Shown: one piece after another, positions 23,691-34,892 of the stretch | How positions within the stretch are numbered: position 1 is the stretch's first letter | How the letters are laid out: the number at the start of each line of letters is the position of its first letter | NCBI GenBank assembly: GCA_002104985.1 | Contig: MCGO01000174.1 | Location: forward strand, 1 to 64,000 | Source: Rhizoclosmatium globosum | Lineage: Eukaryota; Chytridiomycota; Chytridiomycetes; Chytridiales; Chytriomycetaceae | Direction: 5' to 3' | Length of the DNA: 64,000 bases | Notes under the pieces: generated by a model | Told to the model about the DNA's origin: nothing | Database searches by the model: none | The model's input: only the letters and a program-made list of their open reading frames with translations | Made by a program: the position numbers and the translations under genes

Positions 23691-25999
23691 ATCTGGATGA
23701 AATAAAAACTGTCAGAAAGATGGTTTCAAATTGCAGCACCAAGAGAGCGCGCGAGAGAGGTAACAAGAACTTGGATATGTTTGAAGGGAATCAGTACCAA
23801 CATAATAGAATCAAATGAAGAATAACTCACCGCCTCCATAAAAGGAGCTTGCCAGTCGCCGTGGTCGCCTCAAACGACTACTCCTGACTCCATTACAAAG
23901 AACAAGAGTCGAAGTGGATTTGCCCAGCACCAGAAACGACAAGTGGCGATACAAGTGTATTGTCCCGCAGAACGTCTGGTGGTTTATACAGCGTGTCCAG
24001 CCACCAGTAGCGCGCGAGAGAGGCAGAGAGATCCTGGAAGTGGCGGCAAGTATTAAAGCGTAAAGGTCCATGGAAGTAGTGATAGAAGATGCCTGATGAC
24101 GTGGGACTTGGAGGAAATGAGGCCAGGCGGAGAAAGGTTGGAAGGATGTGCTGCGGGAGAGCGTTTCAGTGATAGGTAGAATCTAAGAAGGAATAAGGTG
24201 TTAGTATTTGAGTTTAGATGTTCAGGGGACGGAGGGGACGGCAGAGGGATAGAACGAGGAGGAAGCTAAATGAAGCAGGCAGACATCCGACGCGTCTGAA
24301 GTCACCAACCTATCACAGAGAGGCGAATGTTCGAACGTGTTGCAGTTGTAGCGCGGTGAGTTGTAGTGGTAGTAGCTGCAGTAGTTTTGAAGAGGGGATG
24401 GAGGAGCATTTTTGGGAAAGAAATTACGAGAAAAGTTGGTGGGAATGCGCGCGCTTTTAAGCTGAGCAGTTCAAACTCCGGTTTGTTGACGTTTTGTCAG
24501 AATTGTCAGGTGGCCCCTTGGAATAAACTGGTATATGCGGTATCGTGTCCGATGCAGAATCTCATTCTGCGTCGAATGGTTTAAATATAAATGAAGGAGG
24601 TTGAGGCGTCGTGGAGTTAGGCGTGACAGGTCTGTTTGGGCAACTTTCTCAAAAACACGAACTTTGACCAGATTCGCGAGCTTCTCAGTGCCTTCGTCGG
24701 CATCCCTCACCATACATCTCTAATAGTGTATTAATACCGTGTAGATCCAACTGAGCCGATTCGAGTGGTATTGGGATGGTGTTTTCTTGTGAGGTCTGGT
24801 TTGATTCAGGTGAATCCCCTCCGATCGTACTGTACGTGTGTCTTGAGCTTCATTCATACGCATAGATGACTTGGATGACGTTATTTTAGTGAGAGATGTT
24901 GTTCACGTCTTGGATGGTGGACTTTGGCGTGCCAAACAAACTCATAACATCATCTAGATCGACCGAATAGCGCCGAACACTCCACGTCTCTTCTTCTATA
25001 TGTTATTGCTAAGTGTTGGAGACGAATCAGCGGAGAATCAGTGGGCATGACGCTCAGAACTCTTTGATCGGTATGCTCTACGGCTGCACACGGTACCACA
25101 AGGATATAATATATAATAAAAGCCACTAAGAGATATTTGGGAGCATATAGATGTCGTTTTAGATGCGACAGGCCACGGGATTCCATCGTCTTCTGCCGAT
25201 ATGGAGAACGTCGCATCACAACACAAACAACCGACATCCTCCCAGCATAATGAAAGAACGTACTACTTGATATATATGGGTTACGATTCTTAACGTAATG
25301 AAGTGGCTGGCTGAGTGGGAACAATTGAGATTCCAAGGCACGTTCATGGTATAATCCGATCCTCTGCGATAATTCGTCACATGTAAAAGCGAGTGCTATG
25401 AAGGGTATATCGTATATAGGATGCATATCCGAATTGAGGCAACCATCTTCTGGAAATCAACTTAATGTCCACAAGATTATATTCCAGGCCTGGAATAACT
25501 CCAAGATGAAGATTATCAGGTTGAGTAAAATATAGATCACTTTTTCGGTGTAGATTCTGTTGAATCGGAAGAATTTCGTTTTCGAAGTCCAAGTTGAATT
25601 GTGATGTACGCAATGTTAATGAGCCTATTCATGAATCGAGAAGCCTTATGCGCAATCACTTCATTAAGAATTTATCATTTAATTGTCTAGACTAGAAAAA
25701 GACGGTTACTTTACCAATGGGTCTCGCTCCCGTGAAACCAATGGACCGAATAGAGTTCAAATTTCACCACACCAGGATACATTACAACTGATACAGCAAC
25801 ATATATATGCATCTGCCCAAAGTTATGCTGAAGTGGCGTCTCGCCTTTGGCGGGATGATTCAGTTAGTTTCTCACTAAATCTTCAAAAGTTTGTTCCAAA
25901 AATGGATTGTGTGTCAACAAGAGCGTGAATGCTTCAGAAACGTTTATTCATACGGACGTCCAAGAAAGAAAATTAAGTAAATTACAACAAACAGCAACG
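23691..25999. other. Gene-poor region; 24065-24860 duplicates 4486-5286
   Basis: The first part leads from the satellite into the duplicated flank (24065-24860) described at 4351-6312. From 24861 to 25999 the sequence is AT-rich and no longer matches the first copy. A minus-strand open frame at 24950-25426 (158 codons) has no recognisable domain, and I do not call it a gene. Confidence 0.7.
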
Positions 26000-28536
26000 C
26001 TAAAATAAGTTTCTGGATTTCCCTTTAGGTGAAGTCGGGAATGGCTTTCTTGCAATCTCTTCCATATTTTTATAGAAAGCTGTCTTCTTTCTCGGTGCTG
26101 GCGGTGGCTTTGTTCCATTCGACGCGTCAGATTCAGATTTCAATCGTTTGCGGCGTTCTGATGAGGTTTCTTCTTCGTCAGAGTCGAAGCCATTTGCAGG
26201 ATTCAGCATACTTGTTGATGAAGATACTCCTGGAGATACGTCGTCGTCGTCAGAGCACAGGTTTACAAAATATTTAGGTTTTGTTGTAGAAGCCGTTTGA
26301 GGAGTGATTGTTGATTGAACGGTTGGGAAGTTTGGAGCATGAGCAGGAGACGGTTTTAAAAAGAAGGACGCGACAGATGGCTGGTTCTTTGAAATACTCT
26401 GAGGCGTTGTTTGATTCTTGTTAGACCGTCTTCCAGCTGCCTTGTTTGACTTGGTTAGTCTCCACGCATCCAATACTTGTGGGTATGCTCGTTGAATCAG
26501 TGCTTTTTCCACCCAAGTCCTTCGGTGCTTGTCACGAAATAGAGAATTTGATGTGGCCAGCATAGGTTCGTCGTCATTCCCGTCTTCGTCAGCGTCGTTG
26601 AATACTATATCGTCATCCTCTTCCTCAGCCTGCAATAATAGATTTCCTCCGGCTCCAGCCAGACCTTCAGGAACATTCAAGTTCATACCACGATCACTCC
26701 ACACTACTCGAACCAGGTCGACGCCAAATTCAGTTTTTTCCAGTACTATCTTTTCAATGATTCCTTCATCTACAGCTTCCAACCCCCGCACTGGTGTCAC
26801 AGTTCTCGACAATGACGCCCCTTTGGCCGCAGGAGCTGCCGTTCCTCCTACCCCGCTAGACACTGGCTTCATAACCTGGAAAAAATCAACCAACTTTGCA
26901 GAAGGTGCCCCAGAAGCCTGGCCCGCTGAAGATGCATCGCTGTTGGACCGTCCGAGGATATACAGTTCTCGCACTCTCAAATACGGCAATACAACGTTAC
27001 ACATTTTCTGTGTCGCAACTTCTTCAGACCAGTTTGAGTTGCGATGATACCACGCGGCTAGAGCAGAAACATCTGGCCGATACTCATCTCGCCACCATCC
27101 ATTCATATATCCTTCCAAAATTGATTTAATGTCTTGTGATTTGGTGACTGCCGGTGTGGCATATCCACGTGCGATATCAGGCCAGGTCTCAACAAGCATA
27201 GAGAGCAAGGAGTCAAGGTTCTTGACAGCACTTGGCCGTTTTTGAGATAAGAGACCAAAGGAGTTTGTTTTGAGTTGAGTGAGAAGTGTTGAAAGGTGAG
27301 AGTGCAAGTCATGGGTGGAGTTGGAGACTGCAGCAGGGATGATTTGGTCCGCGAGACCTGATTTGGCTAGTTCACTTGCTGTGTTGATGCCCACACCGGG
27401 AACTCCTGGGGCATCTTTTTTGAAGAGGGAAAGAGGTTTTTTTAGAAGATGAGAGGGGATATGATGGTACGATTACCATCAGCTCCACTCAGCAGGGCAA
27501 TCAGAATCAACGCATTCCTGTTCCATCCACACTCAGTGTGATCGAAAATACGATCCATGGTGTATACAGCGACATGGTCCTTTCCTAGTCCAGCGCCAAC
27601 ACCTTTAGTCGCCTTTCCTTTCCGTTCTGGTGTTTTTGGAGCTTCTAGATCGTGACTCGTTGCAAGGCCACCCACTATTGGTGTGGAAGAACTTGAAGAC
27701 GCGTTATTTGTTGTGATTCGTTTTCGTTTACGGTCAACAGATGCTTCATGGCGGTCACTATTCACTTTTGTAGAGCCACTCCAATTTCTAATGACCTATG
27801 CAATGGGTACACTTTAGTTGAGTGCGAGTTGAGGTGACCAGGGGGCTCCAGATGAGTTGCTTTGCCACCAAGCACTCAACTTTTGACTCTGAGTCAAATT
27901 TCAAACTCCGTCATCGTCCAGTGTATCCATCTTCTGAATTGGGATTGTACTCTGATAAACTATGTGCAATATGACCTATCCTCGCATACACACTTCATTC
28001 CTCCTTTTCTCTCACACCCAAGAACTCACCATTTTGGCACCAAACAGAAAAGAATCCCCATCATCGGACATGACAGCATCTACAAGGCCATGCAGATTCA
28101 GCGAGGCGCATTCTGCTTCAGCAGTGGCGTGAGGGGACGCCACAAACCATGGGACCTTCAATAAACACAGAAGATGGGCGAGTTCGTATTTCAAGGAGTT
28201 ATTTTGGACAAGAGCTGAAGACGCAACTATAGTCTCAGTTGAAGCTGAAACAGCGTTATGGCCGAAGGCAGGGTCTGTACTTGAATAATCAAAGACAAAG
28301 ACGGGCAAGAAGCCAGCAGAAATAATGCGAAGACAGCGAGAGAGCAGAGAGCGCAGACGAATATGGTCTGGGTCACCCGCATTATGATTTATGAGAGAGG
28401 AGGTTGCCGAATGGATCCAAACAGATATATCAATAGCGACGCGCATTGGCGAGTCGATGTTTTGCACAGCCAGTTCCGAGAAGGCAAGCTCGTTGCGGGC
28501 GGGATCAAGGAGGGGCCAGAGACCTTGGACGCCCAT
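26000..28536 (-). CDS. XPG/Rad2-family nuclease 2, GEN1/Yen1-like
   Basis: Three exons (28536-28030, 27795-27477, 27414-26000) give 746 residues in phase. It starts MGVQGLWPLLDP, the XPG N-terminal signature. DISVWIH, TAEAECASL and VMSDDGDSFLFGA carry the metal-binding acids; CGWNRNALILIALLSGADD followed by APGVPGVGINTA is the helix-hairpin-helix. It is clearly paralogous to the nuclease at 18851, with the first intron just after the FLFGAK segment in both. The C-terminus contains QPSVASFF, which fits a PCNA-binding PIP box (Q-x-x-h-x-x-F-F), and FVNLCSDDDD, a possible SUMO-interacting motif. Both tail motifs are inference from pattern. Its start codon is 138 bp from the divergent SMPD4-like gene. 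Ancestral role: resolving branched DNA in repair or meiosis. Confidence 0.85.
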
Positions 28537-28674
28537 TTGGTTTTGATGAGTTTGTTTGATTGTTGTTTGTTTGTTGCTACCAAGTAGAGAAGACTGCTGT
28601 GTTTGTTGATGCTTCTTTTTCTCAGTGTCAACTTTCAACAAACCACCCAAACCAAAACCCAAAACCAAACCCAA

Positions 28675-31600
28675 ATGAGCCGTGAACTAGAGACGCTTCT
28701 CTCTGGAACGACACCGCTCGAACACGCACTTGGCTGGCTTCAAGCCGCGGCCGCCAGTCCAAGTGACCACGCGATTCGGCAGCTTCACTCGGCACTTCCG
28801 AGGCTGTGGTTGGTTGTCCCCTCTTCTTCCTTTTCCGCTGTTTAAACCACCTTCGGAAACAGCACGCGTTTGTTTGGAAAGGCCTCTTCAAACGAGCGAG
28901 GCCTTGTTGCAACGCCTGGTCCCGCAACCGACCGTCTCGTTGCTGCAATTGCTGCTCCAACGGGCCCGCTCATGACCCTTCTTCTGCGTGCCGATCCACT
29001 GCTGCGCTACCACGTTGAGAGCGAAGCCCTGCCTGTGCGTTCCCTTCCTTGCTTTGACTGACTTGCTTGAACCAACAAAACACAAACACAGTTGCCAACA
29101 CAAAAGCTGCTCGCCCAAGGCGCTGATGCATCGGCTCTGCTGCCTTCACTTTACTTTGACCGCGTTGCTGTCACAGCTCTGCCTGCTTCAAACTCGGCTC
29201 AATTGAATCCTACTGCCAATGCATCAGTTGCCATTTCAAAGCAGACTGACCCTGCCTTCCAATCGCGTGTTATGCTTAGTTACGTACATGTCAGTTTATT
29301 CGTTGCATTCTAATTCGTATATTACTCCCAGACATGCTTGAGTTCTTTTTCTTTTCATTTGCTCACGTTGCTGTGTCCGTCACTCCTGTCTTGGTACAGC
29401 TTACCTTTAGTGGAAGCGTCTATTCACTGAAAATATCAACCCTAAAAAGGATACTCGTCCTCGCCCACCTCAACAGCCCGCGTTCTTCCATGGTCATGCC
29501 ACTCCAATCTCGCGTCCAACAACTCCTCTGTCTCAATACCTTCAAGCTCCTCAACTTCAACCACAATCCCAACAACAATCATCCAACCTTCCCACTTCTG
29601 TTCAATCCCTCTCTCTACCATCACTCTCTCAGCCACTCCTTCGCTTCCTTAACCTCGACGACTCATACTATGGTTTACTGAAAGCATACCTCGACTTTTT
29701 CGTCCCTCTTGAAGCCCCTCTTCCTGTGGAAGACCCTCTTGCGCAATCAGCAGATCCTTTAGATGCCTCAGGTTTAAGAAAGCGGTTTGGAGAACGTGCT
29801 GGACAGTTTGTTGCTTCAGCAACTGGAAAGCCTTCTTCAGGCACTACATATTCTGGACCCGTCTCTGTTTTAAATTCAAGGTGAGCCTTTATTCAAAAAA
29901 GGAAATTCATCTCAACCATGGACCATTAAATCTAATCCCACAAGTGACTTGAATAATGTGGACTGGAATGGGCGTGTGGCCATCTCTAAATTCATTGTTT
30001 CTATTTTTGTTGAGTTGTGGCTGTCTCAAAATGATTACACGGATGCTGCAAGGAACGGAGGAGTGAGTTTCCTTACTCTTGCATCGATGAAGTCTTAAAA
30101 CAGTTACGAAACAGAAATACTCGAAATCTAATGCGATTCAACTCCAATGCATTCAAGTCTTGGTTCAACACGTGTCGAATTTGGACTTGAAGACTGTCTT
30201 TGCCCATCAGTTGACCCACAACATTCAAGGATACCATCGAATTCATGGGCAAATTCAACAACAGCAACCTCAAACTGCTGCTAGTCGTGCACAAACCGAA
30301 ATTGCATTGTACGTACATGATATAGGTTGTTTCTGTTTCTGTTCTGACTTCGTGACATTCAGGAAAGCATTTGACGTGGTTCAAAAACCTCTTTATTACT
30401 TTTTGCGACTCGCTTTCAAATTTTCTGAGACTGACGACTTGTTTCCACTTGTAGTCGATATTTGGGTTACTTACATTACACCTTGGAAGAAAGAGGCAGA
30501 CAAAAAGTCTGTTGGTTCAGGAAAGGCAGGCCCTGTCCCTACTCTTAACGTTTCTTCGTTTGATGTAACGCAAGAATGGTAAGAAATTTGTTTATACCTC
30601 CAAAACTGAGCGTCCTTCCAGGGTTCCATTCATAACTCAGAACTTTTTGTTCTACTCCCGACTTCTTCGCAACTATATGGAACGTGCCGTCACCTTTGAC
30701 TTGTTTGCTGCGACTCGTCCTGCAGACTTGACAAACCCCACTGGTGGAGCATCGTCCGCCTCATCCCTGACAACTGCATCTGGAACATCTATACCACGTC
30801 CCATCACGTCTGCCATTCAACAGGCGTCTGCAGTACACCAGCAATACCAACAACAGCAAATGCAAGCCACAAAACCAGTGCCAAAGCCAAAGGCTCTGCA
30901 TGCGTCCTTGGAACGAGTATTAAATGTTTACAAGAAAACCAATGGGTTATTGGACGTGCTTCAATGTCTGGACGCTATTCTTGTTGGATGTGAACTACCT
31001 CCTTCCATCCTTCTTACAACTGAGTCTCCTGGAGCCCGTAGACCTACCAGTCCCATGCGTACTGGTTCCAGAGGTCGAACCAACTCAGGCGGTAGTAGTG
31101 GATCAGTATTGAGTACAGGAATTGTGGAGTGGGTTGAAAAGTTGGGAGGATTGGATGCTTTGGGAATGTGGGCTCGAAATCGGATTATGGATTTGGAAGG
31201 TCGTATTGATTACCAGAGCGTTTTTATGGCAAGTGTTCAGGTCCTAGGACAGGGTGGAGATGCACCAGGTATATTATTGGTGAGTGTTTCTCAGTTTCGG
31301 GTTGATATGAAGTGCTTAATTTTCTTTACTGCAGGCTCGCACGATGCTCGGAAATATTTATAGTACAATTAATCGACTCAATACATATCTGCCTGTGAAC
31401 CTTCCCCTTCCAACTCCTGGGAAGACAAGTGGAACTGTTACACCAACTTCTGCGACGGCGCCAGGTGCAGTGGAACTGAAGTCATCTGCAACACAGTTTC
31501 CATCATTCCCTTCAGAATGGAATGCTCTAAGTACAAACCACTTCATTTGGTCTGCAGTCTGGTGGCTCCTTGTATCAATTTGGCGCCAAATAATTGCCCT

Positions 31601-32451
31601 ATCCACTTCAGAATCTTTGGACAAAGAGCGTCAATTGAATCGCGCCAAGTTACTCCAAAGCGCTGTCGCCAAACTGTACGGGCTCTCAAAACTCACTGTC
31701 GAAGTCTTTGGTGTGCGTGAAGAAGACCGAGCCGCAATTGAAGCTGGAGTCGTTGGTGGGGGTGACGGTGAATTGAACAGCAGTCCAACTGGTGGCAGCT
31801 TACAATGGGGCCTCCGTAGTGAAGAAGACGAACAAGATGCGTACAGTACTGAACTTATGCCTGGTGTGATTACACCCGACCTCTATGCGAAGGACAAGAA
31901 TCGGCATGTAACGAATGCTGGAAGGGAGCAGATTCGTCTTGGATTGAGAAAGTGCGATCCTCGGGATGTGCCCGTGTATCAGAGTCCTCGTGTTGAGAAA
32001 CTTGTCATGTCGTATGAATACGAGTGGATTGTTAAATTGACTGGATGGATTGCGAAAGTCTTTGACGTTCAGGTGAGATATAAGTTTTAGTTTACATTGA
32101 CTCTGGATTGTTTACTTACGTTCTTAATTGTAGTATGCAAAACTCCGTGAAAAGTACCCACAGCTGCCTGCCGACGCTGGTTTGCACTGGCTTCGATTCT
32201 TTGCCGCAAAGCAGAATTTGTTGTTCACGACTGCAGTTGTAGTTATTGGATCTATGCTATTTTGGTTCTTGGGATGGCTACTGTTTTCTCCAAGTGGTGC
32301 GGCAGTAACAGCTGCCACCGGCTCTGGAGGTCGCACGCCAGGCGTTGCTCATGGGCAGCAGGACTATGCGAGATTAAAACAGCAGGCACAGTATCGTGCG
32401 AGACAAGTGAAGCAGCAGCAATATCGACGTAGTGATCAAGCTGCTTATTGA
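28675..32451 (+). CDS. SMPD4: SMPD4-like protein (neutral sphingomyelinase-3 family)
   Basis: Eleven exons are proposed: 28675-28808, 28863-29034, 29092-29278, 29332-29366, 29411-29880, 29945-30062, 30115-30308, 30363-30578, 30622-31279, 31335-32072 and 32134-32451. All joins from the second exon on agree in phase; the first junction is a guess. Recognisable family segments are a GPLMTLLLRADPLLRY stretch, NMLEFFFFSFAH, YYGLLKAYLDFFVP, LYYFLRLAFKF leading to VVDIWVTYITPWK, and WVPFITQNFLFYSRLL. A single hydrophobic segment near the C-terminus (LLFTTAVVVIGSMLFWFLGW) fits the tail anchor of SMPD4, which sits in the ER and nuclear envelope. Whether the family really hydrolyses sphingomyelin is debated; a structural role at nuclear pores has been proposed. 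Gln- and Ser-rich insertions are lineage-specific. Confidence 0.75.
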
Positions 32452-32643
32452 TTATTGAGTGGCAATGAAGCTTATTTTGAATTCTGTATTGTGGATATTT
32501 ACACACCAGTACGTTAACATTGGAAGTATTACCCAAAGGAAAGAATTGAGGGAGTGAGGTTGGCAGATCTCCAGACGCCACCTCACTCCCACCCAATTTT
32601 GGCAGCATAAAATCCTCCAATATCCCCCTCGTCCACCATCACA

Positions 32644-33129
32644 ATGTTCAAGAGCGTTAACCCAGACCGTCTCCGAAAGACTGCCAAAGCAGCGTCTCAC
32701 AACCATGTTACCGGTCTCTCCTCTCCAGCCGACTCTCCCGATCTCCCAAAGTCCCGAAGAGCCAGAGAGAAGGCCCTCGCCGCCAGCCAAAAGACTGCTA
32801 AATCAGTGAAATCAATTGCCGCATCAGGAATCGATTACACATCCTGGATAGTCACCGTCGTAGTGACCCTTGTGTTCTGGTTGGGAGTGATTGGATGGTG
32901 GTTTGAAACAGACCTTGTCAACCTCATGCTCTTGCAACCCATCAAGGCGATTTTCTGGACCGTCACTTTCCCGATTCGTGCTCCATTCAAGTTGATCTTC
33001 TGGATTGCGGATACGATTTCAAGAACTGTGGCAAACATTGTTAGTCCTCAGGTTGCTCCTGTCCAGTTGGTCGACATTGCTTTACCAACGCTGGCTCCAA
33101 TTGTGGATGAATTTGATTATGTTTTGTAA
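32644..33129 (+). CDS. Small single-pass membrane protein, unknown function
   Basis: A single-exon frame of 161 residues starts with ATG at 32644. The first 60 residues are basic and Ser/Ala/Lys-rich (KSRRAREKALAASQK). A strongly hydrophobic segment follows at about residues 71-88 (SWIVTVVVTLVFWLGVIGWW). A second, amphipathic or membrane-hugging stretch at about 96-127 (AIFWTVTFPIRAPFKLIFW) precedes a short acidic tail (DEFDYVL). I do not recognise the family. It lies 190 bp downstream of the SMPD4-like gene on the same strand. Confidence 0.6.
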   Translation: MFKSVNPDRLRKTAKAASHNHVTGLSSPADSPDLPKSRRAREKALAASQKTAKSVKSIAASGIDYTSWIVTVVVTLVFWLGVIGWWFETDLVNLMLLQPIKAIFWTVTFPIRAPFKLIFWIADTISRTVANIVSPQVAPVQLVDIALPTLAPIVDEFDYVL

Positions 33130-33626
33130 ATGTGAGGGGAGTGATGGTTCGTTTTTCTGGAAGTGGAGGGATTCCGAGGAAGTGTAAAACTGTGGTATCA
33201 TATTTAACTCTGTCAAATAAATGAGGGTAAATGCGAGTGTCTGAAGGTCGTTTTGGAACTCCGACTGAGATGTTGAAGATGCGCTGTCAAAATCTGTCTT
33301 GTTTCGGAGTTATCAAATATGTATGGGCAGTAATCTTACTCTAAATCTTGAAAGGTTTGTGCCTCGTTGATTATTATGCCAAATTATGTTTCACTCTCTC
33401 TCACCATGGAAAGTCTTTCTTAATCGCGTCTGTTATGGTACTAATTTCGATGACTGGAGGGTGTTCGTTCTTTTCTTTACGCATATGAGTTGAGGACCAA
33501 CAGTGTCCTAGTGTTTAATTGTTCAAATAAGTCAGTAAAAAGACGTGTGAAATATTCTGTTGTTTGACACTTCTTCTCTTTCTCCTTTCTCCTTTCTCCT
33601 GTATTTCTCTGTTTTTCTTAAGCGAA

Positions 33627-33853
33627 ATGAAGCAGGCAGGCATTGCAATCGGACTATTCACCGTTGTCTTCGGCGGAGTCCACATAGCGAATGCTGTGCA
33701 AGTGTATCGAAAGGTAACATGCATCGCTGCTGTATCGCATTGAGGGCTTCAGCCCATACTAACGATTTGGTCTTGTAGGAACAACGCATCTTCTACCTGC
33801 TGGACGAACGAGACCACCTGCGAAGTCTATTGAACCAATCCGAATCGAAATAG
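33627..33853 (+). CDS. 53-residue, two-exon, single-pass membrane microprotein
   Basis: Exons 33627-33713 and 33779-33853 are joined across a 65-nt intron with GTAACA donor, ACTAAC branch-type sequence and TTGTAG acceptor. The product has one N-terminal hydrophobic segment (GIAIGLFTVVFGGVHIANA) followed by a charged helix (YRKEQRIFYLLDERDHLR). The layout, a short N-terminal anchor plus charged helix, resembles small mitochondrial inner-membrane assembly factors such as Pet117, but the match is too weak to name it. The clean splice site and ATG in good context are the main support. Confidence 0.5.
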
Positions 33854-34892
33854 TCTCTCTGCTTTTAGCATATACTGTCCTATATCAAATAAACCTCAGC
33901 CTCACATTTCAACCACAAGTTCTTTCGCTCACGATACATTGACCGGAACGGAACTAACTCGTTCAAACAAGTGATAATCTTATTTCGGCTCTGTCGCTCG
34001 AATTCTTGATAAAAGGAAGACGCCTTGTTTGCTGACAGACTGGATTTCGATTTGTGGATTGCCTTCCCAAAGGAGTCTGGATTCATGATATCTTGAACTA
34101 AAGATCAAGTCCTACTACGGCTCAGTCAAACACTGCAACTGGCGTGAACACACACGGGCGCAGTCTGGGGGTGTAACTTTCACGCCAAAGAACAAATAGC
34201 TTCACTGCCGTCGGTACAATCAAGCAGTTCTATACATCTACAGCCTTTGACGCTGTGACGGGAAGTGCAACGGACGCTTACAACGATGGCTATGGCGCAA
34301 AACAAGTTACTCGCCAACTCGTAGCATAATATACCTTCGCTCTATAAACCAATACATCATCCAAGACCAATTCGACTCTCCAACCCCACAAACTTGGTCT
34401 TGGGACTTCCACGCATACAAAAATATGACGTTGTTATCTCCTCAGACGGACTTGTTTCCTGCGAACGCGGGAACGGAATTGCCAAATCAGTTTCATGCAA
34501 AGTGGCAAGTGTGGAGTCCAACTACGTCTTTTGCATTGGTAGTTGTGATTGATCCAGATTGCACGAATATAATCGTTAGTACTCCATCTGTCCCCCTTCC
34601 CAAACGGAACTTCATTGAGTTTTGATGGAGACTTGTTATACCCCAATGTTGGATTGGCAAAAAGCGGAAAGAGGCATGTCTGGAAGGGCATTTAATCGCG
34701 ACAACTTGGAAAAAATCTTGTCTTTGACGCGCCTCCCGCCCAGTCGACTTCCTTCCAGCCACGATGGCCCCACAAATCCCCACTGCGTAAACTTGCTTTA
34801 GGATTGGTATCAAAAAAAAAAAATCCAAACCATTAAATATTATTTATTTTTCTTAATTAATGTGGCATTAATTAATTAATTAATAGATGCGC
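33854..34892. other. Intergenic region with possible gene relic
   Basis: From about 34200 to 34620 the plus strand has protein-like but unlinked pieces: FTAVGTIKQFYTSTAFDAV, ending in a stop near 34330, then a frame through NQYIIQDQFDSP and WSPTTSFALVVVIDPDC. No start, introns or family could be assigned. A minus-strand 68-codon frame at 33880-34086 is also unassigned. The 34810-34883 stretch holds an A run and a (TTAA)n run. Confidence 0.4.

Noticed and set aside
24950..25426. Minus-strand frame of 158 codons
   Set aside because: No domain, no counterpart in the first copy of the block, and AT-rich surroundings. It could be chance.
29394..29410. 17-nt intron in the SMPD4-like gene
   Set aside because: A 44-nt intron starting at 29367 gives the same phase with a normal length.
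32335..32652. Minus-strand reading of the SMPD4 3' end and downstream frame
   Set aside because: It overlaps the well-supported plus-strand last exon and has no family resemblance.
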